From the NCBI GenBank assembly GCA_031282525.1, contig JAITDN010000003.1, positions 310,001 through 374,000 on the forward strand: 64,000 nt of DNA. The letters run 5' to 3'. The stretch comes from Candidatus Endomicrobiellum basalitermitum (GTDB lineage: Bacteria > Elusimicrobiota > Endomicrobiia > Endomicrobiales > Endomicrobiaceae). Below the pieces are notes generated by a model, which was not told the DNA's origin, ran no database searches, and saw only the letters and a list, made by a program, of their open reading frames with translations. A program made the position numbers and the translations under genes. This document shows, one piece after another, positions 49,863 through 59,078 of the stretch (its first letter is position 1; every line of letters starts with the position of its first letter).

Positions 49863-50720
49863 TTACAAACTATTTTTTATTATTTCCTGTATATATTCTT
49901 CAATACCTATTGCCATGATATGAACACCATCAGCGAAAGAGCGAAATTCCTTAATAGTTTCAGAACAAATTCTTATGCCTTCAACTAAGGGATCGGGAGC
50001 AGAATTTATTCTATCTTGAACTTTTTCAGGTATATTCACACCGGGAAGTGATTGCATAAAGTGCATAAATTCTTTAGATTTAATAAGAATTACTCCAGGT
50101 AAAACTTTTACTTTTAAATGTTTTACTTTGTCAAAAAAAATTTTATATGCTAACACATCAAAAACCGCTTGCGTTTGGAAAAATTCAGTTCCAGCTCTAG
50201 TCTTTTTTTCAAACATTAAAACCTGCAAATCACTCGGCTGAGCCGAAGGATTTATAACTGCTCCAATACAGAATTTTGGACTACCACTCAATTTTTTTCC
50301 TGCTAAATCCACACCACTTTCTAAAAGTCTCGCAGTTTTTATAAGTTGTACAGTGTCTAAGTCATAAACTGCTTTTGAGCTACGATATTCACCAACAATT
50401 GGATGATCACCACTTAAAAGCAAGACATTTTCTATACCTAAAACATTAGCACTTAACAGTTCTGATTGTAGAGCAATTCTGTTTCTATCTCTTGTAGTAA
50501 TCTGTAAAATAGGCTCTATTGATTGTTCTAATAGTATCTTACTCATTGCAAGAGAACCTACTCTCATAGAAGCTCTCTGATTATCCGTAACATTCACAGC
50601 ATCTAGATTTGACAAACAACTAGCTCTACGTAAAAAAGAAGAAATATCCACTCCCCTTGGAGGGAACAACTCTGCTGTTATTAAAAATTTATTTGATTTT
50701 AATTTTTCTTTGAAGTTCAA
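49863..50720 (-). CDS. metF: Methylenetetrahydrofolate reductase, MetF subunit
   Basis: Reduces 5,10-methylene-THF to 5-methyl-THF for methionine or acetyl-CoA synthesis. The 285 residues have TAELFPPRGVD at the start (Glu of the FAD barrel), NVTDNQRA, LQITTRDRNR near 100, LLLSGDHP and IGAVINPSAQP, the usual flavin-barrel motifs. It follows a small MetV-type gene by 26 bases. The MetVF arrangement is the type found in acetogens and other anaerobes, with electrons from ferredoxin or an Fe-S partner and not NADH. Complete. Confidence 0.93.
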   Translation of the reverse strand: MNFKEKLKSNKFLITAELFPPRGVDISSFLRRASCLSNLDAVNVTDNQRASMRVGSLAMSKILLEQSIEPILQITTRDRNRIALQSELLSANVLGIENVLLLSGDHPIVGEYRSSKAVYDLDTVQLIKTARLLESGVDLAGKKLSGSPKFCIGAVINPSAQPSDLQVLMFEKKTRAGTEFFQTQAVFDVLAYKIFFDKVKHLKVKVLPGVILIKSKEFMHFMQSLPGVNIPEKVQDRINSAPDPLVEGIRICSETIKEFRSFADGVHIMAIGIEEYIQEIIKNSL

Positions 50721-50746
50721 ATTTTTTTATCTCTCACATTTAAAAA

Positions 50747-50977
50747 CTACTTTTTAGGTTCTAAGTACTTATTAACAAATTCTTCCAACTTCCCACTACT
50801 TTTAAGTCTTTCATAAATTGAAACCCACACACAATCTTTTGTCTTAATTACTTCGCACTTCCCGTTAAAAAAACTACCACAGGGACCGTTAACAAATCCC
50901 TTAGGACAGCCTAATATCTTATTTTTATTATTGAAAGAATCTTTAAAAATTTTGTCGTTACATCTTTTTTCTGTCAT
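50747..50977 (-). CDS. metV: Short MetV-type methylene-THF reductase partner
   Basis: The 76-residue protein matches the conserved C-terminal domain of MetV: KILGCPKGFVNGPCGSFFNGKCEVI, then DCVWVSIYERLK. The motif C-P-K-G-x-x-N-G-P-C-G, with two more cysteines, probably binds a metal or cluster and couples MetF to its electron donor. Full-length MetV has about 200 residues, so only the cysteine domain is here. Nothing upstream extends the frame before pth 12 bases away, so this is a stand-alone short form and not a fragment cut by a frameshift. Its gene is placed directly before metF, as in other MetVF operons. Confidence 0.82.
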   Translation of the reverse strand: MTEKRCNDKIFKDSFNNKNKILGCPKGFVNGPCGSFFNGKCEVIKTKDCVWVSIYERLKSSGKLEEFVNKYLEPKK

Positions 50978-50989
50978 TGATTATCTTCT

Positions 50990-51565
50990 TCACTTTTTAT
51001 TTGCAATTATTGAAGCTGCTTTATTAAGTCCAAACACAAACACACTATCAAAAAAATCAACAACTATTTTTTTAATCATATCTATTTTCTTTTTATCATC
51101 ATCCTTAAATTCTGATAATACATAATCTTTAGGTTTTACAAAATCTGGAATAGGACCTATACCGAGTTTCATTCTAGGAAAACTCTTATCACTTATTCGA
51201 GCTATTATAGAATTTATACCGTTATGTCCTCCAGAAGATCCCGACATTCTTATCCTATACTCCCCCAATGGAATTGAAAAATCATCATAAAAAACAAAAA
51301 TTTCCTCAGAAACAATTTTATAATAACTCATAAAAGAATAAACTGCATTTCCTGAATAATTCATAAAAGTCATGGGTTTCAAAAGAGCCACTTTGTCATC
51401 TTGTTTTTCATAAAAAGAAACTAACATATCAGACCAGTTTTTAAATTCAAGTTGTTTTGACTTTGCTATCTCATCTAGAGCAACAAAGCCCATGTTATGA
51501 CGAGTGTTTTCATATCTTCTTCCAACATTCCCAAGTCCTACAAAAAGTTTAACTTGTTTATTCAT
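50990..51565 (-). CDS. pth: Peptidyl-tRNA hydrolase
   Basis: Frees peptidyl-tRNAs dropped by stalled ribosomes. The 191 residues start with FVGLGNVGRRYENTRHNMGF, carrying the catalytic His of N-T-R-H-N. KPMTFMNYSG, VFYDDFSIPLG with the catalytic Asp, and GSSGGHNGINSI are further motifs. It follows rplY by 45 bases, the usual ctc/rplY-pth pairing. Confidence 0.97.
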   Translation of the reverse strand: MNKQVKLFVGLGNVGRRYENTRHNMGFVALDEIAKSKQLEFKNWSDMLVSFYEKQDDKVALLKPMTFMNYSGNAVYSFMSYYKIVSEEIFVFYDDFSIPLGEYRIRMSGSSGGHNGINSIIARISDKSFPRMKLGIGPIPDFVKPKDYVLSEFKDDDKKKIDMIKKIVVDFFDSVFVFGLNKAASIIANKK

Positions 51566-51610
51566 ATATTAAAATAATTTTTCATTTATACATGCCTTTT
51601 ACTTGACAAT

Positions 51611-52312
51611 TTATTTTTTTGTCCCACTCGCTACAATATTACCTGTTGTTGGCACAATTTCATCACCTTCTTTATCTTTCTTACCTTTGCTTATCACTTC
51701 AGGTTGAGCTTGAACTGTTCCTTCTCCCTCCAAATTCACAGTAGATTTTTCTTCTTCAGATGAAACAGCCACAATATGTACTACTAACGTTGACGGCTCT
51801 TGAAGATATTCTACTCCCTCAATTTTAGGCAAATCTGCAACAGTTATTCCTTGTCCTATAGCTAATGGATTAACATTAACACTTATTTTTTGAGGGATAT
51901 TTCCCGGTAAAGCTTCAACTTTAATCTCTCTCACTACAAACTCCATAACACCACCAAAATTTTTAACTCCATCAGCAACTCCTTCAATATGAACAGGAAC
52001 AAAAACTTCAACTTTATCTTTAAGCGAAATCGCCTGAAAATCTATATGTATAAAACTCTGACTTAAAATATCTTTCTGAACTGATTTCACTATTGCTGCT
52101 TTTCTTTCATCCTTAAAATTTAAATATATAATTGCATTTGTTCCATTGGTTTCCAATATTGAAATAAAAGCTTTTGAGCTAACGGCAATGGATTCCGATT
52201 TAATTCCTTTACCATAAAAAACAGCAGGAATTTTTCCACTTCTTCTTAAAAAAGCAAGATTTCTCTTTGAACTTATTGTTCTAGATTCTATATCTAAAAT
52301 TACTCCTTCCAT
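51611..52312 (-). CDS. rplY: 50S ribosomal protein L25 (Ctc type)
   Basis: 5S-rRNA-binding protein of the long Ctc type, 233 residues. The N-terminal L25 domain (about 1-90) has RSGKIPAVFYGKGI. The C-terminal TL5-like domain (about 95-185) has VFVPVHIEGVADGVKNFGG and LPGNIPQKISVNV. A charged, low-complexity tail (GEGTVQAQPE ... KGKKDKEGDE) is unique to this lineage. Conserved position between prs and pth. Confidence 0.95.
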   Translation of the reverse strand: MEGVILDIESRTISSKRNLAFLRRSGKIPAVFYGKGIKSESIAVSSKAFISILETNGTNAIIYLNFKDERKAAIVKSVQKDILSQSFIHIDFQAISLKDKVEVFVPVHIEGVADGVKNFGGVMEFVVREIKVEALPGNIPQKISVNVNPLAIGQGITVADLPKIEGVEYLQEPSTLVVHIVAVSSEEEKSTVNLEGEGTVQAQPEVISKGKKDKEGDEIVPTTGNIVASGTKK

Positions 52313-52478
52313 TTAAATTAATACCTCCCTTTTACTAATGCCAAAATACTTGTCACAAACATAAATGCACACATATCACAGATCGCAACCACCATCCTTC
52401 CCTTCGCGATAACTCCTTAAATAAAACTAATTTAAGCTAAATTCATATTTATATCTCTTGCACAATTTAATTTTCTAA

Positions 52479-53414
52479 TTAAAAAAATAGGGCACTTATA
52501 GACTCATTATTAGAAATCCTCTTTATCACTTCAGCTAAAATTGGGGCAATGCTTAAAACTTCTATTTTTTCTGTTGGACCATCCTTTAACAGTGGGACTG
52601 AATTCGTTAAGACAAGCTTTTCTATACAAGAATTTTGTATTTTTTCCTTAGCATCCCCAGAAAGAACTCCGTGTGTTGCAGCGGCAAAAACGCTCATCGC
52701 TCCTTTCACTTTTATCGCTGCAGCAACTTTTGTCAAAGTTCCAGCAGTGTCAACTAAATCATCTAAAATTATACAATTTTTATTTTTAACTTCTCCTATA
52801 ATATTCATAACAAATGCTTCATTAGGTCGTGGTCTTCTTTTATCTATGATTGCTAACTCAGCACCAAAATGCTTAGCAAAAGACCTAGCTCTTTCAACAC
52901 CACTTGCATCGGGAGAAACAATCACAATATCTTTTTTTAACTCTTTAGATTTAAAATAATTTAAAAGCACTGATCTACCATAAAGATGATCAACAGGAAT
53001 GTCAAAAAAACCTTGAATTTGTCCGGCATGTAAATCCATTGTTAAAACTCTTGTAATGCCTGCTGTAGCAAAAAGATCCGCAACAAGTCTTGCCGTAATT
53101 GGGACTCTAGGTTCAGCTTTTCTATCCTGCCTACCGTATCCATAATAAGGAACAACTGCTGTTATTCTCTTTGCTGACGCTCTCTTCAATGCATCTGAAA
53201 TAATTAATAGTTCCATTAAATTTTCATTAACAGGTGAGCTTGTAGATTGAACTACATAACAATTCTTACCTCTCACGTTTTCGACAATTTTAACTGTTAT
53301 TTCACCATCGCTAAAACGTCCTACTTTTACTTCGCTTAGTTCAACTCCAAGCTCATCAGCAATTTGTCTTGCAAGTTCAATACTAGCATTACCAGAAATA
53401 ATTTTATATCCCAT
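52479..53414 (-). CDS. prs: Ribose-phosphate pyrophosphokinase
   Basis: Makes PRPP for nucleotide, histidine and cofactor synthesis. The 311 residues have GRFSDGEITVKI near 32, the flexible loop YYGYGRQDRKAEPRVPITARLVAD, DLHAGQIQGFF near 128 with metal ligands, and the PRPP loop IILDDLVDTAGT near 217. Class I, complete. It follows glmU by 150 bases, a widespread pairing. Confidence 0.97.
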   Translation of the reverse strand: MGYKIISGNASIELARQIADELGVELSEVKVGRFSDGEITVKIVENVRGKNCYVVQSTSSPVNENLMELLIISDALKRASAKRITAVVPYYGYGRQDRKAEPRVPITARLVADLFATAGITRVLTMDLHAGQIQGFFDIPVDHLYGRSVLLNYFKSKELKKDIVIVSPDASGVERARSFAKHFGAELAIIDKRRPRPNEAFVMNIIGEVKNKNCIILDDLVDTAGTLTKVAAAIKVKGAMSVFAAATHGVLSGDAKEKIQNSCIEKLVLTNSVPLLKDGPTEKIEVLSIAPILAEVIKRISNNESISALFF

Positions 53415-53564
53415 AAATACTATACCTTTTAAATATTATTAATCAAGATAACAAACTTCTATAACTAAACTTTCAAAGGACATACATTTTTTTGCTTATT
53501 CTTACACAATGTTAATATTTACAAAAACTTCTCATTATATTATATATCTCAAAATTTCTTAGTA

Positions 53565-54920
53565 TTAACCTTCTCTTTCTTTGATTTCTTGCTTCGCTCT
53601 TGCAATAGCAAACTTTCCAGAAGGGACATTACGTGTGATAGTAGAACCCGCTGCAATAAAAGCATTTTCTCCTACTTCAACCGGAGCTATCAAATTTACA
53701 TTAGAACCTATAAATGATCCCGAACTTATAACAGTCTCATGTTTTACTATTCCATCAAAATTGCAAGTTATCGTTCCTGCACCTATATTTACATCTTTCC
53801 CAACCTGACTATTGCCCACATAAGAGAGATGATTGACTTTAGAATTTTCTGATATAATACTTTTTTTCACTTCTGAGAAGTTACCTATTCTAACATTTTC
53901 CTTTAAAACAGAACCTTGCCTTATATGTGAAAAAGGTCCTACTTCAACTTTTTCATTTATAATGGCGTCTTCTATATAAGAATACAATATTGTGCTCGCA
54001 TCACCAATCTTAGAATTTTTTATATAACTATTACCCTTTATTGTACAATTTTTACCTATTGAAACGCCAGTATCTATAAAAACACCTGGATAGATAATCG
54101 AATCCATACCAATTTTCGCATCATAAGATATGTACACATTATCCATATCTACAACACTGACACCATCATACAATAGTTCTTTTATTTTTTTCTCTCTCAA
54201 CATACTTTCAACTCTAGAAAGTTCTATTCTGGTATTTATACCCTTAACTTCACAACTATCTTCAACAATAATAGAAGAAACCTTTTTACCCAACTGCCTT
54301 AGAATAACAACAGTATCGGTTATATAATATTCCTTCTTTGCATTATTTGGTTTCAATTTTAACAAAGCTTTCCAGAGATTCTCATTAAAACAATAAATAC
54401 CCGAATTTATTGTTTTAATTTGTTTCTCTGATGGTGTAGCATCTTTCTCTTCAACTATCTTTTCCAGACATCCATCATTTTTTACAACAATTCTACCGTA
54501 ACCAAAAGTGTTTTCAGTTTGTGCGACCAAAACAGTAGCTGAGGCTCCTGTTTTTCTATTATTTTCTATTAAAGATAGTAAAGTGGACGATTTTATTAAA
54601 GGAACATCCGTATTTAAAACTAAAATATCACCTTTATAATCTCTTAAAATCTTTTCTGTCTGCATTAAGGCATGTCCAGAACCGAGTTGTTCTTTTTGAT
54701 AAACAAATTTTATATTACTGTCAGATAAAAAGTCCTCAATAAATTCGGCACGCCAACCAAGAACAACAATCAAATTATCCGGTCTTAAAACAGAAACAGT
54801 ATCTACAATCCACTTTATCAAAGGTTTACCTGAAAGCTTATGCATGGCTTTAGGCAAAGAAGACTTCATCCTTTTACCTGTACCTGCTGCAAGTATAACC
54901 ACTGAAAAATTTTCCATCAA
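53565..54920 (-). CDS. glmU: Bifunctional UDP-GlcNAc pyrophosphorylase/glucosamine-1-phosphate acetyltransferase
   Basis: Makes UDP-GlcNAc, the first precursor of peptidoglycan and lipid A. The N-terminal uridyltransferase half starts VVILAAGTGKRMKSSLPKAMHKLSGKPLI, then GSGHALMQT and GDILVLNTDVPLI. The C-terminal half is a left-handed beta-helix of hexapeptide repeats (about 250-430), with GPFSHIRQGS and VNHLSYVGNSQVGKDVNIGAGTITCNFDG, the acetyltransferase active site. 451 residues, full-length. The trailing C-terminal segment is K/E-rich. Confidence 0.96.
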   Translation of the reverse strand: MMENFSVVILAAGTGKRMKSSLPKAMHKLSGKPLIKWIVDTVSVLRPDNLIVVLGWRAEFIEDFLSDSNIKFVYQKEQLGSGHALMQTEKILRDYKGDILVLNTDVPLIKSSTLLSLIENNRKTGASATVLVAQTENTFGYGRIVVKNDGCLEKIVEEKDATPSEKQIKTINSGIYCFNENLWKALLKLKPNNAKKEYYITDTVVILRQLGKKVSSIIVEDSCEVKGINTRIELSRVESMLREKKIKELLYDGVSVVDMDNVYISYDAKIGMDSIIYPGVFIDTGVSIGKNCTIKGNSYIKNSKIGDASTILYSYIEDAIINEKVEVGPFSHIRQGSVLKENVRIGNFSEVKKSIISENSKVNHLSYVGNSQVGKDVNIGAGTITCNFDGIVKHETVISSGSFIGSNVNLIAPVEVGENAFIAAGSTITRNVPSGKFAIARAKQEIKEREG

Positions 54921-55083
54921 TTAATCCAACAAATCCTTATGAAACTATTTATTATATAAACCCTAAAAATAAACTAAAAATTTTCTTAAAACCTCTAGAG
55001 GCAACAAGCTAACAATTACATTATTTACATTGTACCCTCTAAGCTACCTAAATTCTTAAAAAAGAACCACACTTTAACTTTAC

Positions 55084-55338
55084 TTATTTCTTATCTTTTT
55101 TAGACTTTGTCCTTCCACCCCTACTCATAACCGATCTTGAAATATCTCCAACCTTATCAACAAAATACAGGTAACCTTTTTCTTTTTTTAAACCTATTTT
55201 TTTTACTTTTAAAGATTTACCACCTTTTTTCCCACCTCTTGCCATAGAAGCCTTTGAAATATCTCCTTGTTTATCAATGAAGTAAAGATATCCCGATTCT
55301 CTTTTTATCCCAACTTTTTGCACTTTTTCAGCCATCAC
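55084..55338 (-). CDS. Small basic protein with two GYLYFIDKxGDIS repeats
   Basis: An 84-residue protein made of two copies of one unit: KVGIKRESGYLYFIDKQGDI-KASMARGG (about 7-36) and KIGLKKEKGYLYFVDKVGDISRSVMSRGG (about 46-74). A lysine/glycine-rich linker and tail of K-S-K-K-D-K-K flank them. The copies differ at many positions while keeping Y-L-Y-F-x-D-K-x-G-D-I-S, so the pattern is under selection. No family is recognised; the charge suggests nucleic-acid or ribosome binding, which is speculation. A reasonable ribosome site (GGAGG, 55345-55349 on the minus strand) precedes it. Confidence 0.72.
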   Translation of the reverse strand: MMAEKVQKVGIKRESGYLYFIDKQGDISKASMARGGKKGGKSLKVKKIGLKKEKGYLYFVDKVGDISRSVMSRGGRTKSKKDKK

Positions 55339-55728
55339 ACTCCCTCCTCGCTTGATTATATGCTCTTAATTCCTCTCTACAATTATTATCCTATCACAAT
55401 TTCTCGATTCTCATCTTTTTGTAATTATCTTACATCTTTTGAACCAATTATCAACAACATCTTTAGAAAACCTATACTGCCCCCCTAGTTCTTTAAGGCT
55501 GAAATTCTTTTCATTCTTATTAAATTGTATGTTATTCTAGACTTTTCACAATACTTAACTTGGAAATCTCTTTTACATCCATCATCTACTTACTCATTCC
55601 TTATATCTATAATACATTTCCCATTTATTGTTAATTATATAATTATTTTATTATATTTCGTCAAACATTATTCTCTATTACTTATCCTATCAACAATAAA
55701 TTCAAATGTACGTTTATAAATACTAGAC
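55339..55728. other. Gene-free stretch
   Basis: Apart from the HTH-like fragment described next, nothing coding, structured or repeated is seen. The right half (55540-55728) is featureless AT-rich sequence. Confidence 0.4.
55411..55539 (-). pseudogene. Remnant of a small helix-turn-helix (excisionase-like) protein
   Basis: A minus-strand reading with no start codon gives KNFSLKELGGQYRFSKDVVD then NWFKRCKIITKR and a TGA at 55411-55413. S-L-K-E-L-x-x-x-Y-x-x-S-K-x-x-V-x-N-W looks like the MerR/excisionase helix-turn-helix. Stops occur directly upstream. It contains a G6 run on the coding strand (55480-55485), like several other broken genes here. Low confidence: one short motif. Confidence 0.35.
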
Positions 55729-56316
55729 TTAAATCACGTATTCATATATAGAAGGTTCTATTGTATATATATTCTTCCTGTACATATTTGCAAATATATA
55801 CTTTGAAACTGAAAATAACGTCATGACATCTGCCATCGCTCTGTGACTTATATTCACTTCAATACCTAAGACATCAGCTATGTTTTTAAGTTTATTTGAG
55901 GCAAAATTAAAATACTGTCTAGCAAGCTTTAAGGTATCCACATAGAGAATATTTTTGGCAAATATGCCAGCTTGATAAAGTTCCCTATGAATAAAAAGTA
56001 AATCAAAAGAAGCATTGTGACATATAACAACATTATTCCCTATAAAAGAAATTATATCTTTTGCAACTTTTTCGAAAGTGGGCGCATCTTTAACCATATC
56101 ATCGTAAATAGAGTGAATTTTGGAATATTGTGACGGTATATGTTGTATAGGATTTATAAGACTTTCATATCTTTTTTTGGCGCCACTACAAACTTTAAGC
56201 ATTGAGATTTCAACTATTTTTGCTTCCTTTTTAGGATCAAGTCCCGTAGTCTCGATATCCAAAAAAACTAAATTATCAGGTGAATTTGTAAAAATCGGTT
56301 TTATATTGAGCAACAT
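55729..56316 (-). CDS. DnaQ/PolC-type 3'-5' exonuclease
   Basis: DEDDh exonuclease of 195 residues from ATG 56316; a GTG start at 56328 is also possible. Exo I is LVFLDIETTGLDP, Exo II ICHNASFDLLFI near 104, and Exo III HRAMADVMTL near 162 with the catalytic H-x5-D. The final ISHRAMADV is the DEDDh hallmark. It could be the proofreading epsilon subunit, or a separate polymerase-associated exonuclease; the short C-terminus without a DnaE-binding motif makes the first less certain. Confidence 0.85.
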   Translation of the reverse strand: MLLNIKPIFTNSPDNLVFLDIETTGLDPKKEAKIVEISMLKVCSGAKKRYESLINPIQHIPSQYSKIHSIYDDMVKDAPTFEKVAKDIISFIGNNVVICHNASFDLLFIHRELYQAGIFAKNILYVDTLKLARQYFNFASNKLKNIADVLGIEVNISHRAMADVMTLFSVSKYIFANMYRKNIYTIEPSIYEYVI

Positions 56317-56328
56317 TCTATTTAACAC

Positions 56329-56668
56329 CCATAAAATAAGTACCTTATTACTTAACTTATTTTAAACACTTAGAATTCTGTGTATTAAGATATTTATCTT
56401 TAAACATAAATTACAGTATTTTATTTAAGCAAATAACCCATTTAGCACGTATTTTTTTGTATTATTTATTATATTTTTCTTTTTACACAAGTTTTTCTAA
56501 GCGCATAAATTTATATTTTATTCACATCGCAATTTTCACTTTTTGCCAATCTTTATTCTTCAAAAGCTTCACTACATTCTGATTATTTTCCACATATTTT
56601 CAGCTTATTTAACTTTTTATGCCTCATTTTATTATACAATTCGTCATTACGCAAAAATACTCAACTTT
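56329..56668. other. Gene-free stretch
   Basis: AT-rich, T-biased on the plus strand. I see no gene, RNA or repeat. Confidence 0.4.
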
Positions 56669-58330
56669 TTACATTTTGTCAGGAGCAGAAACCCCTAAAA
56701 GATTTAACCCATTTTTAACAATTATAATGACACCTTCAATAAGTTTGAGTCTTGCAGATGTAAGATTATTGTCATCTGTCAAAACGCGACATTTCTCATA
56801 GAATTTATGATATACGTCCGCAAGTTCAATCAAATAAGTCGTAAAATGATGCGGACTCATAGTTTTTTCAGATATAGCAAGCGTATCGCAAAACGCTGAA
56901 AGTTTTTTTATTAAATTCTTCTCTTCTTTAGTATCAAGCAAAGTAAAATTTATAGCTTCAATATCAGAAATAATATTTTTCCTATTTTTACTTTCTCTAA
57001 TAATAGAATTACATCTTGCATTTACGTATTGAACATAAAAAACAGGATTCTCATTTGAACGTTTTTTAGCTAATTCTAAATCAAATTCAAGCGAAGAATT
57101 AGGATCACGTAATAAAAAGAAAAACCTGCAAGCATCTTTTCCAATTTCATCTACAACCTCTCTCAAAGTTATAAACTCGTTGCTACGCGTTGACATAACA
57201 ACAGAACGTCCATTTCTTGTTAATGAAACAAGTTGATAAAGAATAATATCTAATGCTTCTCCACTAAAACCCAGCATCTGCACGCAAGCTTTTATTCTTG
57301 CAACATATCCATGATGATCTGCGCCCCATAAATTTATAAGTTTTGTAAAACCCCTCTCAAACTTATTTTTGTGATATGCAACATCCGAAGCGAGATAAGT
57401 ATATTCGCCGTTGCTTTTTCTTAAAACTCTGTCTTTAGTATCGCCAAATTTTCCAGAAAAAAGCCATAGCGCTTCATCTTTTATATAGGCTTTGTTTTTA
57501 GCAAACAGATATTCACATATCTTGTCAACTTTTGTCTTTCCGTTTTCATCCTTAACAACAGCTATTTTACTTTCAGAAAACCAATTGTCAAACTCAACTG
57601 CAAAATCTTTTAAATCATCTTTTATCGTTCTTAAAATATCTCTTATAGTTTCATACTTAAAATCTATTTCACTTATATCCCTACCTGTAGAAAATATACG
57701 CTTCGCAATATCAATAATATATCCACCTTGATAGTGATCTGGAGGAAAATCGATTTCTCCATCTGTCATTTGTTTATATCGGATTTCAGTAGATTCCGCT
57801 AAAACAAGCATTTGATTCCCAACATCATTTAAATAATATTCTTTAGTAACATCATATCCCAAATATCGCAGTATTCTTACAAGAGAATCACCTATTGCAG
57901 CACCTCGTCCATGTCCAATATGCAAAGGTCCAGTAGGATTTGCTGAAACAAACTCCACTAAAATTTTTTTCTTATTATTTTCTTTAGGTATGCTACCATA
58001 TTTATTTTTTTCTACAAGAATTTTTTTGAGTGCCCCATAAATAACTTCACTTCTAACACATAAGTTAATCAAACCATTTTCAGCTATTTCGACTTTCTCT
58101 ATAATATCAAAGGTTTCTCTCAATATAATTTCTGCAAGCTGTTTAGCAACAATTTTATGATCCATTTTGAGTTTTTTCGCTATGAGTATCGCTGCATTTA
58201 CGGCAAAATCGGAATCAATGTTTTTCGGCGGAACCTTCAAAATAAAACTAAAACTATTGTGTAATCCTTTACTATTCAAATATTTTACAAATACACTATT
58301 TAATCTAGTCAATACCTGTTGCCTTATCAT
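56669..58330 (-). CDS. argS: Arginyl-tRNA synthetase
   Basis: Class I synthetase of 553 residues from ATG 58330. The N-terminal Add-1 domain (about 1-110) recognises the D loop. The HIGH motif is SANPTGPLHIGHGRGAAIGDS near 129. NLWGADHHGYVARI and YQLVSLTRNGRSVVMSTRSNEF follow, with the KMSKS site replaced by VVMSTRS, which is common in ArgS. The C-terminal anticodon-binding domain (about 440-553) ends LLGVSAPDKM, the usual terminus. The ATG overlaps the nitroreductase stop (ATGA), so the two are translationally coupled. Confidence 0.96.
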   Translation of the reverse strand: MIRQQVLTRLNSVFVKYLNSKGLHNSFSFILKVPPKNIDSDFAVNAAILIAKKLKMDHKIVAKQLAEIILRETFDIIEKVEIAENGLINLCVRSEVIYGALKKILVEKNKYGSIPKENNKKKILVEFVSANPTGPLHIGHGRGAAIGDSLVRILRYLGYDVTKEYYLNDVGNQMLVLAESTEIRYKQMTDGEIDFPPDHYQGGYIIDIAKRIFSTGRDISEIDFKYETIRDILRTIKDDLKDFAVEFDNWFSESKIAVVKDENGKTKVDKICEYLFAKNKAYIKDEALWLFSGKFGDTKDRVLRKSNGEYTYLASDVAYHKNKFERGFTKLINLWGADHHGYVARIKACVQMLGFSGEALDIILYQLVSLTRNGRSVVMSTRSNEFITLREVVDEIGKDACRFFFLLRDPNSSLEFDLELAKKRSNENPVFYVQYVNARCNSIIRESKNRKNIISDIEAINFTLLDTKEEKNLIKKLSAFCDTLAISEKTMSPHHFTTYLIELADVYHKFYEKCRVLTDDNNLTSARLKLIEGVIIIVKNGLNLLGVSAPDKM

Positions 58331-58827
58331 TCCCAAGTCTCATATTTAATCTTTTCAGGTTGCCATCTGTTTTTTGGAGAATCACTATCGACAGATTTTC
58401 CTATGACCACAATAGAAAACGCTTTAATATTTTTTGGAAGATTAAAAAGTTTTTCAACAGCTTCTGAAATTTTTTTATTTGAATAAACACCACACCAAAC
58501 TGATCCATAGCCTCTTGCAGTGGCTGCAAGAAGAATATTCTGTGTTGCAGCAGAACAATCTTGTGGTAAATACTCTTCAAAAGCTATGTCTTTATCTCCT
58601 ACAACTAAAATTGCTAAGGGAGCCTGCAATATCATTTGTGCAGCATGATGTATCGCAGCAATTTTTTTATGAGTTTCCTTGTCTCTTATCACAACAAAAG
58701 AGTAACATCTTGTATTCCTTGCCGTAGGCGCAGACATTGCAACGTGTAGAATATAATCCAAATCCCTTTTTTCAACATCCTCACTCGTATATCTGCGAAT
58801 GCTCTTTCTCTCAAGCAAAATATCCAC
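58327..58827 (-). CDS. Nitroreductase-family FMN oxidoreductase
   Basis: The 166 residues fit the small NfsB/NADH-oxidase fold: LLERKSIRRYTSEDVE at the start (FMN-phosphate-binding R-R-S/K), AMSAPTARNTRCYSFVVIRD near 30-50, and LLAATARGYGSVWCGVYSN near 100. Substrate is unknown; such proteins reduce nitro compounds, quinones or act in cofactor turnover. Shorter than the typical ~210. Overlaps argS by four bases, an odd pairing without known meaning. Confidence 0.88.
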   Translation of the reverse strand: MDILLERKSIRRYTSEDVEKRDLDYILHVAMSAPTARNTRCYSFVVIRDKETHKKIAAIHHAAQMILQAPLAILVVGDKDIAFEEYLPQDCSAATQNILLAATARGYGSVWCGVYSNKKISEAVEKLFNLPKNIKAFSIVVIGKSVDSDSPKNRWQPEKIKYETWE

Positions 58828-59035
58828 CTTATTCCTCCCCCCTCAGATAAAATTAATTTTATTCAATACCAATGCAACTAAAAACTCTTCTAAAAATCAT
58901 TTCATAAACTTTGTTATTTTTAGATATTTTGTTCTTCATCACACACATATATTATCAACACAATTTTGAAATTGCTTTACAAAAAAATTATAGTGAAAAT
59001 ATGTTTCTAACTAGCAGTTTATTGATTATTTATTT

Positions 59036-59066
59036 TTGAATTATATCAAAAATTTTTAGATATAAT
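59036..59066 (+). promoter_or_regulatory. Promoter of uvrD
   Basis: TATAAT at 59061-59066 and TTGAAT at 59036-59041 (19-base spacer). Transcription would start about five bases before the ATG at 59079, so the message may have almost no leader. Confidence 0.5.
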
Positions 59067-59078
59067 GTATTTTCAAAA

